From the NCBI RefSeq assembly GCF_003987275.1, contig NZ_PIQF01000003.1, forward strand, positions 233,315-297,314: 64,000 nucleotides of DNA, given 5' to 3'. Position numbers and translations under genes: made by a program. Source of the DNA: Idiomarina seosinensis (lineage in GTDB: Bacteria > Pseudomonadota > Gammaproteobacteria > Enterobacterales > Alteromonadaceae). A model generated the notes under the pieces. That model did no database searches. It had not been told where the DNA came from and was given only the letters and a program-made list of their open reading frames with translations. Shown here piece after piece: positions 57,641 through 64,000 of the stretch (its first letter is position 1; each line of letters starts with the position of its first letter).

Positions 57641-57664
57641 ATCAACCATTAAATCCGTATACCC
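57641..57664. repeat. Right terminal inverted repeat of the ISL3 element
   Basis: 24 bases beginning ATCAACCATTAAATCCG; reverse complement of the left repeat at 21 of 24 positions. Confidence 0.92.
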
Positions 57665-57672
57665 ATAAATTC
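57665..57672. repeat. Right target-site duplication of the ISL3 element
   Basis: ATAAATTC, identical to 54284-54291. Confidence 0.93.
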
Positions 57673-57728
57673 GTGCTTCTGATCAGAGATGAAAAGCTAT
57701 ACTTGTTGCTTTGGTTAAAGTGAATTAG

Positions 57729-57929
57729 CTATTTATCAACATTTTTCCATGGGCCGAACGCTATAAAGTAAAGAAGAATGATATTTGCGATAGGGATAAC
57801 AATCAGAAGACCCAATGGACCAGGGTAGCCAACTCGTTGGCAGATACGCCATGCGGGAACAATAAAAATAGCTCCCACAATCAGCATCCATAGAAAGCCC
57901 ATACCTGCGAACATTTCGTGATTCATCAT
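57729..57929 (-). CDS. Small two-helix membrane protein, unknown function
   Basis: 66 residues from the ATG at 57929, chosen because AAGGAG lies 8 bases ahead; the earlier ATG at 57950 has no such site. Helix 1 is MGFLWMLIVGAIFIVPAWRI and helix 2 GPLGLLIVIPIANIILLYFIAFG, with a short RVGYPG loop between. It is divergent from the copper operon and may share its promoter region (57930-57998). No family is recognised with confidence, though the loop recalls small DUF805-like proteins. Confidence 0.6.
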   Translation of the reverse strand: MMNHEMFAGMGFLWMLIVGAIFIVPAWRICQRVGYPGPLGLLIVIPIANIILLYFIAFGPWKNVDK

Positions 57930-57998
57930 TATCTGCTCCTTATTTGACATGCGTTAAAATGACGTTAGACTAAAGTTTATTAAATTGCAAAAAGCAGG

Positions 57999-58349
57999 GT
58001 GCTCGTGCTAATTCGAATTCTGTTATTAATGACAGTGCTATTGGTGTCGATGTCGTTTTCGCAAACGGCAGAAGCTCACGCATGTCATGATAACAGCCAA
58101 ATGCAGCACAGCATGATGTACGAAGCCGACACAAACGATTGCGAGCATGAGACGCAAAAGCACAACTCGTGCTGTGCTGACATGACCATTCGGCATTGCT
58201 CCGGCGGCTCGGTTTTATTTGTCGGACAGTCTTCTTCGGTTAATGCCGCTGCAGTTAACCTCTCTGCCAAAGTCGATGCGCCCATCGACACCTCAATTCG
58301 TGCTAAACACGCGTCTAATTTATTCCGTCCCCCAATAATTACCGCTTAA
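57999..58349 (+). CDS. Secreted Cys/His/Met-rich protein of the copper operon
   Basis: 116 residues from a GTG (a second GTG at 58005 is equally possible). Signal peptide MLVLIRILLLMTVLLVSMSFSQTAEA, then HACHDNSQMQHSMMYEADTNDCEHETQKHNSCCADMTIRHCSGG. This holds seven His, five Cys and several Met within about 45 residues, well suited to bind Cu(I)/Cu(II). The C terminus, NLFRPPIITA, recalls small envelope proteins often found in copper clusters. It heads the copper operon. I cannot assign it to a named family. Confidence 0.65.
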   Translation: MLVLIRILLLMTVLLVSMSFSQTAEAHACHDNSQMQHSMMYEADTNDCEHETQKHNSCCADMTIRHCSGGSVLFVGQSSSVNAAAVNLSAKVDAPIDTSIRAKHASNLFRPPIITA

Positions 58350-58415
58350 TAAGTTACTAGAAATTTAACACACGCTCGGCGTGTTTCCTTAAAACTTATT
58401 AATCGGTGAATAATT

Positions 58416-58907
58416 ATGTCTATCAAACGCAATATCGCTGTTTTGGCGATGCTGTTTTCCGTGTCTGTATCTGCAACCGATGTAGAAGAGCAGCAACTAA
58501 CCGTTCTAAAAGATCCCAACTGCGGTTGCTGTGAAAAGTGGTTACAAGCTTTACCCGATAGCTTTAGTGTGTCCGTACAACATCCGAACAACCTGACCCA
58601 ACGAAAACGTGACTCCGGTATTAGTGCCGAGGTCCAATCCTGTCATACCGCTATTTCTAGTAATGGCTATGTCTTTGAGGGGCACGTTCCTCCTACATTG
58701 GTTTCTCATTATTTAGCTGGGAAAAAGTCAGCCAATGGCATTGGATTAACTGTTCCTGGCATGCCGGTAGGGTCTGTTGGTATGGAAATGGGTACTCGGT
58801 TTCAACCGTATACGGTCTATGAAATCAAAAAGGACGGTTCAATTACACCTTATAAGCAGATAGCAAGTTTAAAGCAGCAGCAAGCACTCTCAAATGGAGG
58901 GCTTTAG
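58416..58907 (+). CDS. DUF411 copper-associated periplasmic protein
   Basis: 163 residues with signal peptide [23 protein letters not shown]411 signature: [23 protein letters not shown] (CGCC site) followed by [27 protein letters not shown] and [17 protein letters not shown]. Members occur in copper and silver resistance clusters and are thought to bind metal in the periplasm. It ends 2 bases before the tatA-like gene, showing tight coupling with it and with copA. Confidence 0.9.
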   Translation: MSIKRNIAVLAMLFSVSVSATDVEEQQLTVLKDPNCGCCEKWLQALPDSFSVSVQHPNNLTQRKRDSGISAEVQSCHTAISSNGYVFEGHVPPTLVSHYLAGKKSANGIGLTVPGMPVGSVGMEMGTRFQPYTVYEIKKDGSITPYKQIASLKQQQALSNGGL

Positions 58908-58909
58908 CT

Positions 58910-59128
58910 ATGGGATTTGGCGGCATGAGTATGGTTCAGTTAGGAGTTTTACTGGTTATTGTCATTCTTCTTTTTGGTAGTAAAAAGCTACGAACCCTGG
59001 GCTCCGATCTTGGTAGTGCGATTAAAGGGTTTAAATCATCGGTTTCTGATGAGCCGTCTGATAAGGAACAGGACGTTCAACGTTATCAAAATTTAACCTC
59101 AAAAGAGGAGCGTCATAATGAGCAATGA
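58910..59128 (+). CDS. tatA: TatA/E-like Sec-independent translocase subunit
   Basis: 72 residues. One N-terminal membrane helix ([38 protein letters not shown]) with the FGxKKL hinge and amphipathic helix of TatA, then a charged tail. TatA forms the pore for folded, cofactor-loaded proteins with twin-arginine signals. It overlaps by 11 bases the start of copA, whose product has such a signal. No tatB or tatC is nearby, so it must work with the host TatBC. Confidence 0.88.
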   Translation: MGFGGMSMVQLGVLLVIVILLFGSKKLRTLGSDLGSAIKGFKSSVSDEPSDKEQDVQRYQNLTSKEERHNEQ

Positions 59129-60881
59129 GTTTAACAAAGGGCGTCGAAAGTTTATTAAATCTGCATTCACTGTGGCGTCTGCTTTAGCAATCGCCAAAGT
59201 AGCCCCAACTTGGGCTGCTCCTCAGGGACGCAGTTTTAAAGATCAGATCCTGACAAACGATGAGATTGATCTGACCATTGCAAAGTCCCCACTGCTCGTG
59301 GGAAATAAAGTAGGAGCACCAATAACCATCAATGGCCAAATGCCGGGCCCTTTGATTCGTTTAAAAGAAGGGCAGCGAGCAAAGCTAAATGTGACTAACC
59401 GGTTGTCGGAAGACACGTCAATTCACTGGCACGGAATTATATTGCCGGAGAATATGGATGGCGTGCCTGGCGTATCTTTCGAAGGGATAAAGCCAGGACG
59501 AACGTTCAAATACCGCTACGATGTCGAGCAAAACGGAACTTATTGGTATCACAGCCATTCCGGTTTGCAGGAGCAATTGGGACACCTGGGGCCGTTAGTG
59601 ATTGAACCGAAAGACGGAGACATTGGTGCTGATCGAGAACATACCATTATTCTCAGCGACTGGACATTCGAAGATCCGGATACCGTGTTTCGTAACTTGA
59701 AAGTTGCGGAGGGGTACTATAACTATCAAAAACGTACGATATTTGAGACCTTCGAGGACGTGCGACAGCAAGGGTTAGAGAAAACCTGGAAGCAACGAGA
59801 AATGTGGGGGCAAATGCGAATGAGCCCCCGTGATATTGCGGATGTGACGGGCAGTACTTATACCTACCTGATGAATGGCCGCGATTCACAGATGAACTGG
59901 TCAGCATTGTTTAAGCCTGGTGAAAAAGTACGCCTGCGTATCATTAATGGTTCGGCAATGAGTTTCTTCGACGTAAGAATCCCTGGATTGGAGATGACGG
60001 TAGTGGCCGCTGACGGGCAGCCTGTGAAGCCAGTGCCAGTTGACGAGTTCCGCATTGGTGTGGCGGAAACCTACGATGTAATTGTCCAGCCTAAGCAAAA
60101 CAAGCCTTACACTATTTATGCTGAGAGCTTTGATCGAAGTGGTTATGTCAGAGGTACATTAACGCCGGAACTTGGTCTTGAGGCTGAAGTGCCTGAACTA
60201 CGGCAAGTTCCTGAGCGAGGCATGGCCGCTATGGGCATGGGAGCGATGGCGATGTCCGGTGATATGAAAGGCAATAGCATGAATATGAAGCATATGGGCG
60301 GCAATAACAGCCATATGACGCATAAAATGACACACAAAAAAGAGCTCCCGGTCGAAAACATTAAAATCAAACACCGTGAGTCCGGACATGGCGCCGGGGC
60401 GGCTATGATTGCTACAAACCCGGTAAGCCGTTTGCATGAACCCGGGATTGGATTGGAAGACGTTGATCATAAAGTCTTAGTGTATACCGACTTGGTCGGC
60501 GCGCATGAATGGCCGGATACGCGGGAGCCCGAACGACAGATAGAGCTGCACTTAACGGGTAATATGGAGCGTTACATGTGGTCTTTCGACGGGAAGAAGT
60601 TTACCGAAGTGGATGGCCCGGTTCAGTTTCATCATGGAGAACGACTGAGGTTGGTGATGGTAAACGATACGATGATGGACCACCCCATACACCTACACGG
60701 TATGTGGATGGAACTTGAAAACGGACAGTATCCACGCCCACGCAAACATACGATTAGCCTGAAGCCGAGCGAAAAAGTGTCGTTATTGATAACGGCAGAC
60801 GCGCCGGGTAGTTGGGCGTTCCACTGTCACCTGTTGTATCACATGAAAGCGGGTATGTTCCGTGTGGTCAATGTCGCATAA
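59118..60881 (+). CDS. copA: Multicopper oxidase CopA (copper resistance)
   Basis: 587 residues. Twin-arginine signal [25 protein letters not shown]. Copper ligands are all visible: IHWHG (103-105), WYHSHSG (145-147), HPIHLHG (522-528) and [12 protein letters not shown] (569-580). A Met-rich insert at about 369-404 ([28 protein letters not shown]) is typical of Cu(I)-binding CopA/PcoA. The enzyme oxidises Cu(I) to the less toxic Cu(II) in the periplasm. It overlaps tatA and is followed 11 bases on by copB. This is the oxidase called CopA in Pseudomonas, not the P-type ATPase of the same name. Confidence 0.96.
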   Translation: MSNEFNKGRRKFIKSAFTVASALAIAKVAPTWAAPQGRSFKDQILTNDEIDLTIAKSPLLVGNKVGAPITINGQMPGPLIRLKEGQRAKLNVTNRLSEDTSIHWHGIILPENMDGVPGVSFEGIKPGRTFKYRYDVEQNGTYWYHSHSGLQEQLGHLGPLVIEPKDGDIGADREHTIILSDWTFEDPDTVFRNLKVAEGYYNYQKRTIFETFEDVRQQGLEKTWKQREMWGQMRMSPRDIADVTGSTYTYLMNGRDSQMNWSALFKPGEKVRLRIINGSAMSFFDVRIPGLEMTVVAADGQPVKPVPVDEFRIGVAETYDVIVQPKQNKPYTIYAESFDRSGYVRGTLTPELGLEAEVPELRQVPERGMAAMGMGAMAMSGDMKGNSMNMKHMGGNNSHMTHKMTHKKELPVENIKIKHRESGHGAGAAMIATNPVSRLHEPGIGLEDVDHKVLVYTDLVGAHEWPDTREPERQIELHLTGNMERYMWSFDGKKFTEVDGPVQFHHGERLRLVMVNDTMMDHPIHLHGMWMELENGQYPRPRKHTISLKPSEKVSLLITADAPGSWAFHCHLLYHMKAGMFRVVNVA

Positions 60882-60892
60882 GGAGGACAATT

Positions 60893-61636
60893 ATGTACGG
60901 TAAATCATTATTAGTGGGTGCGGCGTTGTTGCCAGGTTTAGCAGTCGCCGGACATGCGAAAGAGGACTGGCCTGAACCCGTCAAAGAATATTACACCGGG
61001 CAAGTACTGTTCGATCGGTTGGAGTTAACGCGAACCAACGAGGAAGAGAACCTAGCCGTCTGGGACATGATGGCTTGGTATGGCGGTGACTATCACCGAG
61101 CTGTTTTCAAGAGTGAAGGGGAGAATGTTCAAGACGACGGTGAGCCCACTGACTTGGAAAGTGCCGAACTGCTGTATGGATACTTGGTGTCTCCGTTTTG
61201 GTCGTTTCAGGCCGGTATTGGTACGCGAGGTACCTTATCGTCGGACGCGTCTATGGAAAATTATGCTGTCGTGAGTTTTATGGGGTTGGCGCCCTATTGG
61301 TTCGAAATGGATAACTCGCTGATGGTGAATGAAGAAGGCGACGTCCAATTTGTTAGCGAAACTGAGTACGAGTGGCAGCTCACACAAACATCGTACTTAC
61401 AGCCTCGCATTGAGTTTACAGCCAACCTGACAGATTCAGACAAATATGAACGGCAAAGTGGCTTGAGCAACTTGCGTGTGGGGTTGCGTTATCGTCACGA
61501 AATCAGTCGTGAGTTTGCACCCTACATTGGTGTTTATTGGAACGGCGCGTTAGGCAACACGGCAGATGAAATGAAACGAATGGGTGAGGACACCACAGAA
61601 ACAGGCGTGGTCTTAGGGGCCAGAGTTTGGTTTTAA
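60893..61636 (+). CDS. copB: Copper resistance outer-membrane protein CopB
   Basis: 247 residues from the ATG at 60893, with AGGAGG at 60881-60886; a longer open frame upstream belongs to the end of copA. Signal peptide MYGKSLLVGAALLPGLAVA, then a PcoB-type barrel (VLFDRLELTRTNEEENLAVWDMMAWYGGDYHRAVFKSEGE, YEWQLTQTSYLQPRIEF, GVVLGARVWF) ending in Phe. The Met/His-rich N-terminal repeats found in many CopB proteins are missing here. It probably forms an outer-membrane barrel for copper handling. Confidence 0.93.
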   Translation: MYGKSLLVGAALLPGLAVAGHAKEDWPEPVKEYYTGQVLFDRLELTRTNEEENLAVWDMMAWYGGDYHRAVFKSEGENVQDDGEPTDLESAELLYGYLVSPFWSFQAGIGTRGTLSSDASMENYAVVSFMGLAPYWFEMDNSLMVNEEGDVQFVSETEYEWQLTQTSYLQPRIEFTANLTDSDKYERQSGLSNLRVGLRYRHEISREFAPYIGVYWNGALGNTADEMKRMGEDTTETGVVLGARVWF

Positions 61637-61663
61637 TGGATGATAAAACAAAGAGGAAACAAC

Positions 61664-62014
61664 ATGAGAAACTTATTTAAATTAGCATTCGCCACCGCTT
61701 TATTTTTTAGTGCATGGGCCAACGCCCATGTCGGCATGACATCCAGTAGCCCGGAAGACGGTGCGACTTTGTCGGAGTCACCGGCGGAAATTACGATGAA
61801 TTTTTCCGGTGATGTTCGCCTGGCTAAAATTATGCTGCACTCAGACGACGGTAAGATGCACCCGTTGGACTTTTCTATGAGTATGACACCTAAAGCAGCG
61901 TACGAAATTACTGTTAAAAACAACCTGCCGTCAGGTGGTTACACGGTTTACTGGACAGCTATGGGTGGGGACAGTCATAAAATCTCGGGTGATTTTAGCT
62001 TTGAGGTGAAATGA
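61664..62014 (+). CDS. copC: Periplasmic copper chaperone CopC
   Basis: 116 residues from the ATG at 61664; an in-frame ATG at 61640 lies in the ribosome-site region. Signal peptide MRNLFKLAFATALFFSAWANA leaves an N-terminal HVGMTSSSPEDG. With that His and the later GGDSHK this gives the expected Cu(II) site of CopC (N-terminal His, Asp, His). The Met-rich Cu(I) loop is reduced to LDFSMSMTP. It overlaps copD by 4 bases and should hand copper to it. Confidence 0.92.
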   Translation: MRNLFKLAFATALFFSAWANAHVGMTSSSPEDGATLSESPAEITMNFSGDVRLAKIMLHSDDGKMHPLDFSMSMTPKAAYEITVKNNLPSGGYTVYWTAMGGDSHKISGDFSFEVK

Positions 62015-62859
62015 TGACCTTTTGGAGTGTGGCCAGTGTTTTAACGCTGGCCTTCATATTCTGGCTCAATGCGGTGATGACGGCCTCGCCTTATATCGTT
62101 TATTTGTCCGGTTTAAAAAAGCAGTCTGAACGAAAGAATAGCGTTGCTGCGTTGCTTTTATTGCTAGCAAGCCTTCTGTATTTTTTTCTAAAAGTTGGTA
62201 GTTTTGCTGCAGAAGGGCTTGCTGGAATGGCCGACTCGACATATATGCAATTTATATGGGCTGGTCCTGTTGGGTTGTTCATGCAACTTCAGATAGCGGT
62301 TGCTATTGCTTGGATTGTTTACTCCGTTGTTAAGCTAAAACGTATAAAGTGGGTGCTATATGTTGTCGCCATTGGACTCATGGGATGGAGCTTTTTAAGT
62401 ATTGGTCACGGCAGTGACGCCGTCTGGTGGGGAAAGCTAGCGCTTTTAACACACTTGTTAGTCGCTTGGGTTTGGTTCGGCAGTCTTAACTCATTGCGAA
62501 AGCTGGCAACGTCGGTACCGCTTGCTAAAGCGAAAGCCATTATGGAGCGTTTTGGTGTGCATATGTCTGCAGCGGTTCCAATACTCCTTATTGCGGGCTT
62601 GGTTATGTATCGTAGTGCAACAGGGCGATGGATGCCAGAGCTGCCGCTTACGTCGTATGACACGGTACTACTAGCGAAACTTGTGTTTGTGGCGCTGATT
62701 CTCCTTGTTGCCGCATTGCATAAATTAAAGTTCGTACCGCAATTAAATGATAACGCGGCCGCCAAGCGACTCAAAAACTCCATAACGGCGGAAATGGTAT
62801 TGGCTGTCACTATTTTTACCCTGGCCTCTGCGCTAAGCAGCGCGTTTTCCCCTAGTTAA
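62011..62859 (+). CDS. copD: Copper-transport membrane protein CopD
   Basis: 282 residues with about eight membrane helices. Family marks are GHGSDAVWWGKLALLTHLLVAWVWFGSLNSL and ERFGVHMSAAVPILLIAGLVMYRS, whose His residues may carry copper across the inner membrane. It follows copC with a 4-base overlap, the standard copCD arrangement. In other bacteria CopD brings copper into the cytoplasm, which makes its place in a resistance operon a matter of balance. Confidence 0.9.
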   Translation: MMTFWSVASVLTLAFIFWLNAVMTASPYIVYLSGLKKQSERKNSVAALLLLLASLLYFFLKVGSFAAEGLAGMADSTYMQFIWAGPVGLFMQLQIAVAIAWIVYSVVKLKRIKWVLYVVAIGLMGWSFLSIGHGSDAVWWGKLALLTHLLVAWVWFGSLNSLRKLATSVPLAKAKAIMERFGVHMSAAVPILLIAGLVMYRSATGRWMPELPLTSYDTVLLAKLVFVALILLVAALHKLKFVPQLNDNAAAKRLKNSITAEMVLAVTIFTLASALSSAFSPS

Positions 62860-62876
62860 TGTAAGGAATAATAAGA

Positions 62877-63311
62877 ATGAAATTATTCATGAGTGTTTTT
62901 ATGGTTTCGGTGCTGTTTATTTCAGCGCCTAGTAGTGCCGAGGAAGTATCTGAACCGACAGTTGTGCTTGATAGGTTTCGAACGGCTTTGACTGAAGGTG
63001 ACACGGAAGTCGTTAAAGATGTGCTTTCCAATGATGTGTTTATCTTTGAAGGTGGTGGTGTTGAACGATCCTTGGCCGAGTACAGTGCTCATCACCTTAA
63101 GTCAGATATTAAGTTTAGCCAGGCGGTTCCTTCACAGTTGCTTGAAAGGACAGTACAAGAAGCCGATGGCCTTGCTGTGATCACTTCTCGGTATAGCGTT
63201 TCCGGGGAGTATAACGGGCGTGAGGTTGATTTAACGATGAATGAAACCGTAACCGTATCAAATACGACTGAGTCTGGCTGGAAAATTATCCGGATCCATT
63301 GGTCCAACTGA
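62877..63311 (+). CDS. Secreted NTF2/SnoaL-like protein of the copper operon
   Basis: 144 residues with signal peptide MKLFMSVFMVSVLFISAPSSA. The fold pattern LDRFRTALTEGDTEVVKDVLSNDVFIFEGGGVERSLAEYSAHHLKSD … TMNETVTVSNTTESGWKIIRIHWSN is that of NTF2/SnoaL-like (DUF4440-type) small cone-shaped proteins. These bind small ligands or act as enzymes; no catalytic residue can be named. It follows copD by 17 bases and is followed by the APC permease gene after 21, so it is part of the operon. Confidence 0.78.
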   Translation: MKLFMSVFMVSVLFISAPSSAEEVSEPTVVLDRFRTALTEGDTEVVKDVLSNDVFIFEGGGVERSLAEYSAHHLKSDIKFSQAVPSQLLERTVQEADGLAVITSRYSVSGEYNGREVDLTMNETVTVSNTTESGWKIIRIHWSN

Positions 63312-63332
63312 GTTCAATCACAGGAGCTGATT

Positions 63333-64000
63333 ATGGCAGAACACGATCATGAACACGGACATCAGGATTATCAGAAAAGCAGCCTGAGTCTTTGGGGGGC
63401 GGTGTCGCTGGGGACTGGTGTGATGATTGGCGCTGGTATTTTTGCACTGACCGGACAAGTTGCTCAGCTGGCAAGAGAGTGGTTTGTCCTGGCGTTTGTG
63501 TGCGGCGGTATCATTGCCGGCTTTAGCGCTTACTCTTACGTTAAGTTGGCGAAAGCCTATCCGTCAGCGGGCGGTATTGCGATGTTCCTCAGTAAAGCTT
63601 ATGGAAAAGGAAGTGTGACGGCGATATTCGCACTCTTGATGTACTTTTCTATGGTCATTAATGAAAGTCTAGTCGCTCGCACATTTGCGTCCTATACAAG
63701 CCAGTTAATTTCTTTTGAAGCGCAGTGGCTTATTCCGTTGTTGGCGGTTGGGTTGCTGCTCTTCGCATTTTTTATCAATATTTTGAGTAATCAGTTTATT
63801 CAAACGTTCTCGTTCTTTATGGCCTTTGTGAAGGCTTTAGGATTGGTGATTTTAGCCGCTGGTGGTTTGTGGGCTTCAGGCATTCAGTTTGAATCGATAT
63901 CTGCTATTCCAGAAGAAGCTTCGGGTGGCGGTATTTTAGCGGGTATTGCTTTAAGCATACTTGCATACAAAGGGTTTACAACAATAACGAATAGTGGCGG
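63333..64000 (+). CDS. APC-superfamily permease, N-terminal part (cut by window end)
   Basis: 222 residues are visible and the frame is open at the window end. The N terminus MAEHDHEHGHQDYQKSS is His-rich (four His in eight residues) and is followed by helix 1 with GTGVMIGAGIFALTG, the substrate-backbone motif of amino-acid permeases. Six or so helices follow before the cut. It starts after CAGGAG. It should import amino acids or a similar solute. Its place at the end of the copper operon and its His-rich tail suggest a link with metal, which is unusual. Confidence 0.85.
   Translation, partial: MAEHDHEHGHQDYQKSSLSLWGAVSLGTGVMIGAGIFALTGQVAQLAREWFVLAFVCGGIIAGFSAYSYVKLAKAYPSAGGIAMFLSKAYGKGSVTAIFALLMYFSMVINESLVARTFASYTSQLISFEAQWLIPLLAVGLLLFAFFINILSNQFIQTFSFFMAFVKALGLVILAAGGLWASGIQFESISAIPEEASGGGILAGIALSILAYKGFTTITNSG

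Larger units (their letters stand above)
54292..57664. mobile_element. ISPpu12-like ISL3-family insertion sequence with passenger genes
   Basis: A 3,373-base element bounded by 24-base imperfect inverted repeats (21 of 24 match) and an exact 8-base target duplication. Inside are a MerR-type regulator, a cation-efflux protein, lspA and an ISL3 transposase, the gene set and almost the exact length known for ISPpu12 of Pseudomonas. The genes look richer in G+C than their surroundings, which fits import from another host. The transposase frame is broken by one extra base, so the copy may need help in trans. It entered an open minus-strand frame beside the copper operon. Confidence 0.95.

Noticed and set aside
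60812-60892. CopB starting inside copA
   Set aside because: A perfect AGGAGG before the ATG at 60893 and a signal peptide there fix the start.
1-64000. CRISPR array, phage genes or rRNA genes
   Set aside because: No regularly spaced repeats, phage structural genes or rRNA-like sequence were seen on either strand.

Overview
The window looks like chromosomal DNA of a marine gammaproteobacterium, most like Idiomarina or a close relative in the Alteromonadales. This is judged from the protein style: glyoxylate shunt, many TonB and RND proteins, TolB-amidohydrolase fusions and abundant c-di-GMP signalling. No rRNA gene, complete tRNA gene or CRISPR array was seen. Taxonomic placement is inference.

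Layout. (1) 1-4395: 3' part of an RND efflux pump, then a convergent minus-strand set of cytoplasmic GAF histidine kinase, TerB-like protein and periplasmic solute-binding protein. (2) 4547-8663: a secreted TolB/amidohydrolase fusion with a convergent LysR regulator. (3) 8826-13464: glyoxylate shunt, aceK (+) running tail to tail into aceB-aceA (-). (4) 13649-17433: chemoreceptor, argE and a periplasmic metallo-beta-lactamase-fold hydrolase. (5) 17534-23103: a PhoB-box-like promoter, a lipoprotein with an internal tandem duplication, and a TonB-dependent receptor. (6) 23130-27287: MscS channel, GST, a LiaF-like protein, two unknown small genes, a shortened copy of a small membrane protein, and a doubly damaged M24 peptidase pseudogene. 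(7) 27457-48903: about 21 kb dominated by two related signalling clusters, each with kinases, a single-domain response regulator and an Hpt-REC-REC-GGDEF output protein (one also has EAL). Between them lie an RsbQ-like hydrolase paired with a PAS-GGDEF protein, a porin and several membrane proteins. (8) 49054-53839: an RND pump, its adaptor and a GbsR/MarR-type regulator, with a perfect inverted repeat over the promoter. (9) 54054 onward: accessory DNA. It begins with a tRNA-3'-end-like remnant beside a terminator, then a 3,373-bp ISPpu12-like ISL3 element (54292-57664) with inverted repeats and an exact 8-bp target duplication. The element carries a MerR regulator, a cation-efflux protein, lspA and a frameshifted transposase. 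A copper-resistance operon follows (57999-63311: Cys/His-rich protein, DUF411, tatA, copA, copB, copC, copD, NTF2-like), then the start of an APC permease cut by the window end.

How the parts work together. The two signalling clusters look like multistep phosphorelays in which sensor and hybrid kinases pass phosphate through Hpt and REC domains to set c-di-GMP level. The copper operon exports a Tat-dependent multicopper oxidase, apparently with its own TatA-like protein, plus the outer-membrane and copper-handling proteins CopB, CopC and CopD. The lipoprotein/TonB receptor pair is probably an uptake system switched on by phosphate shortage.
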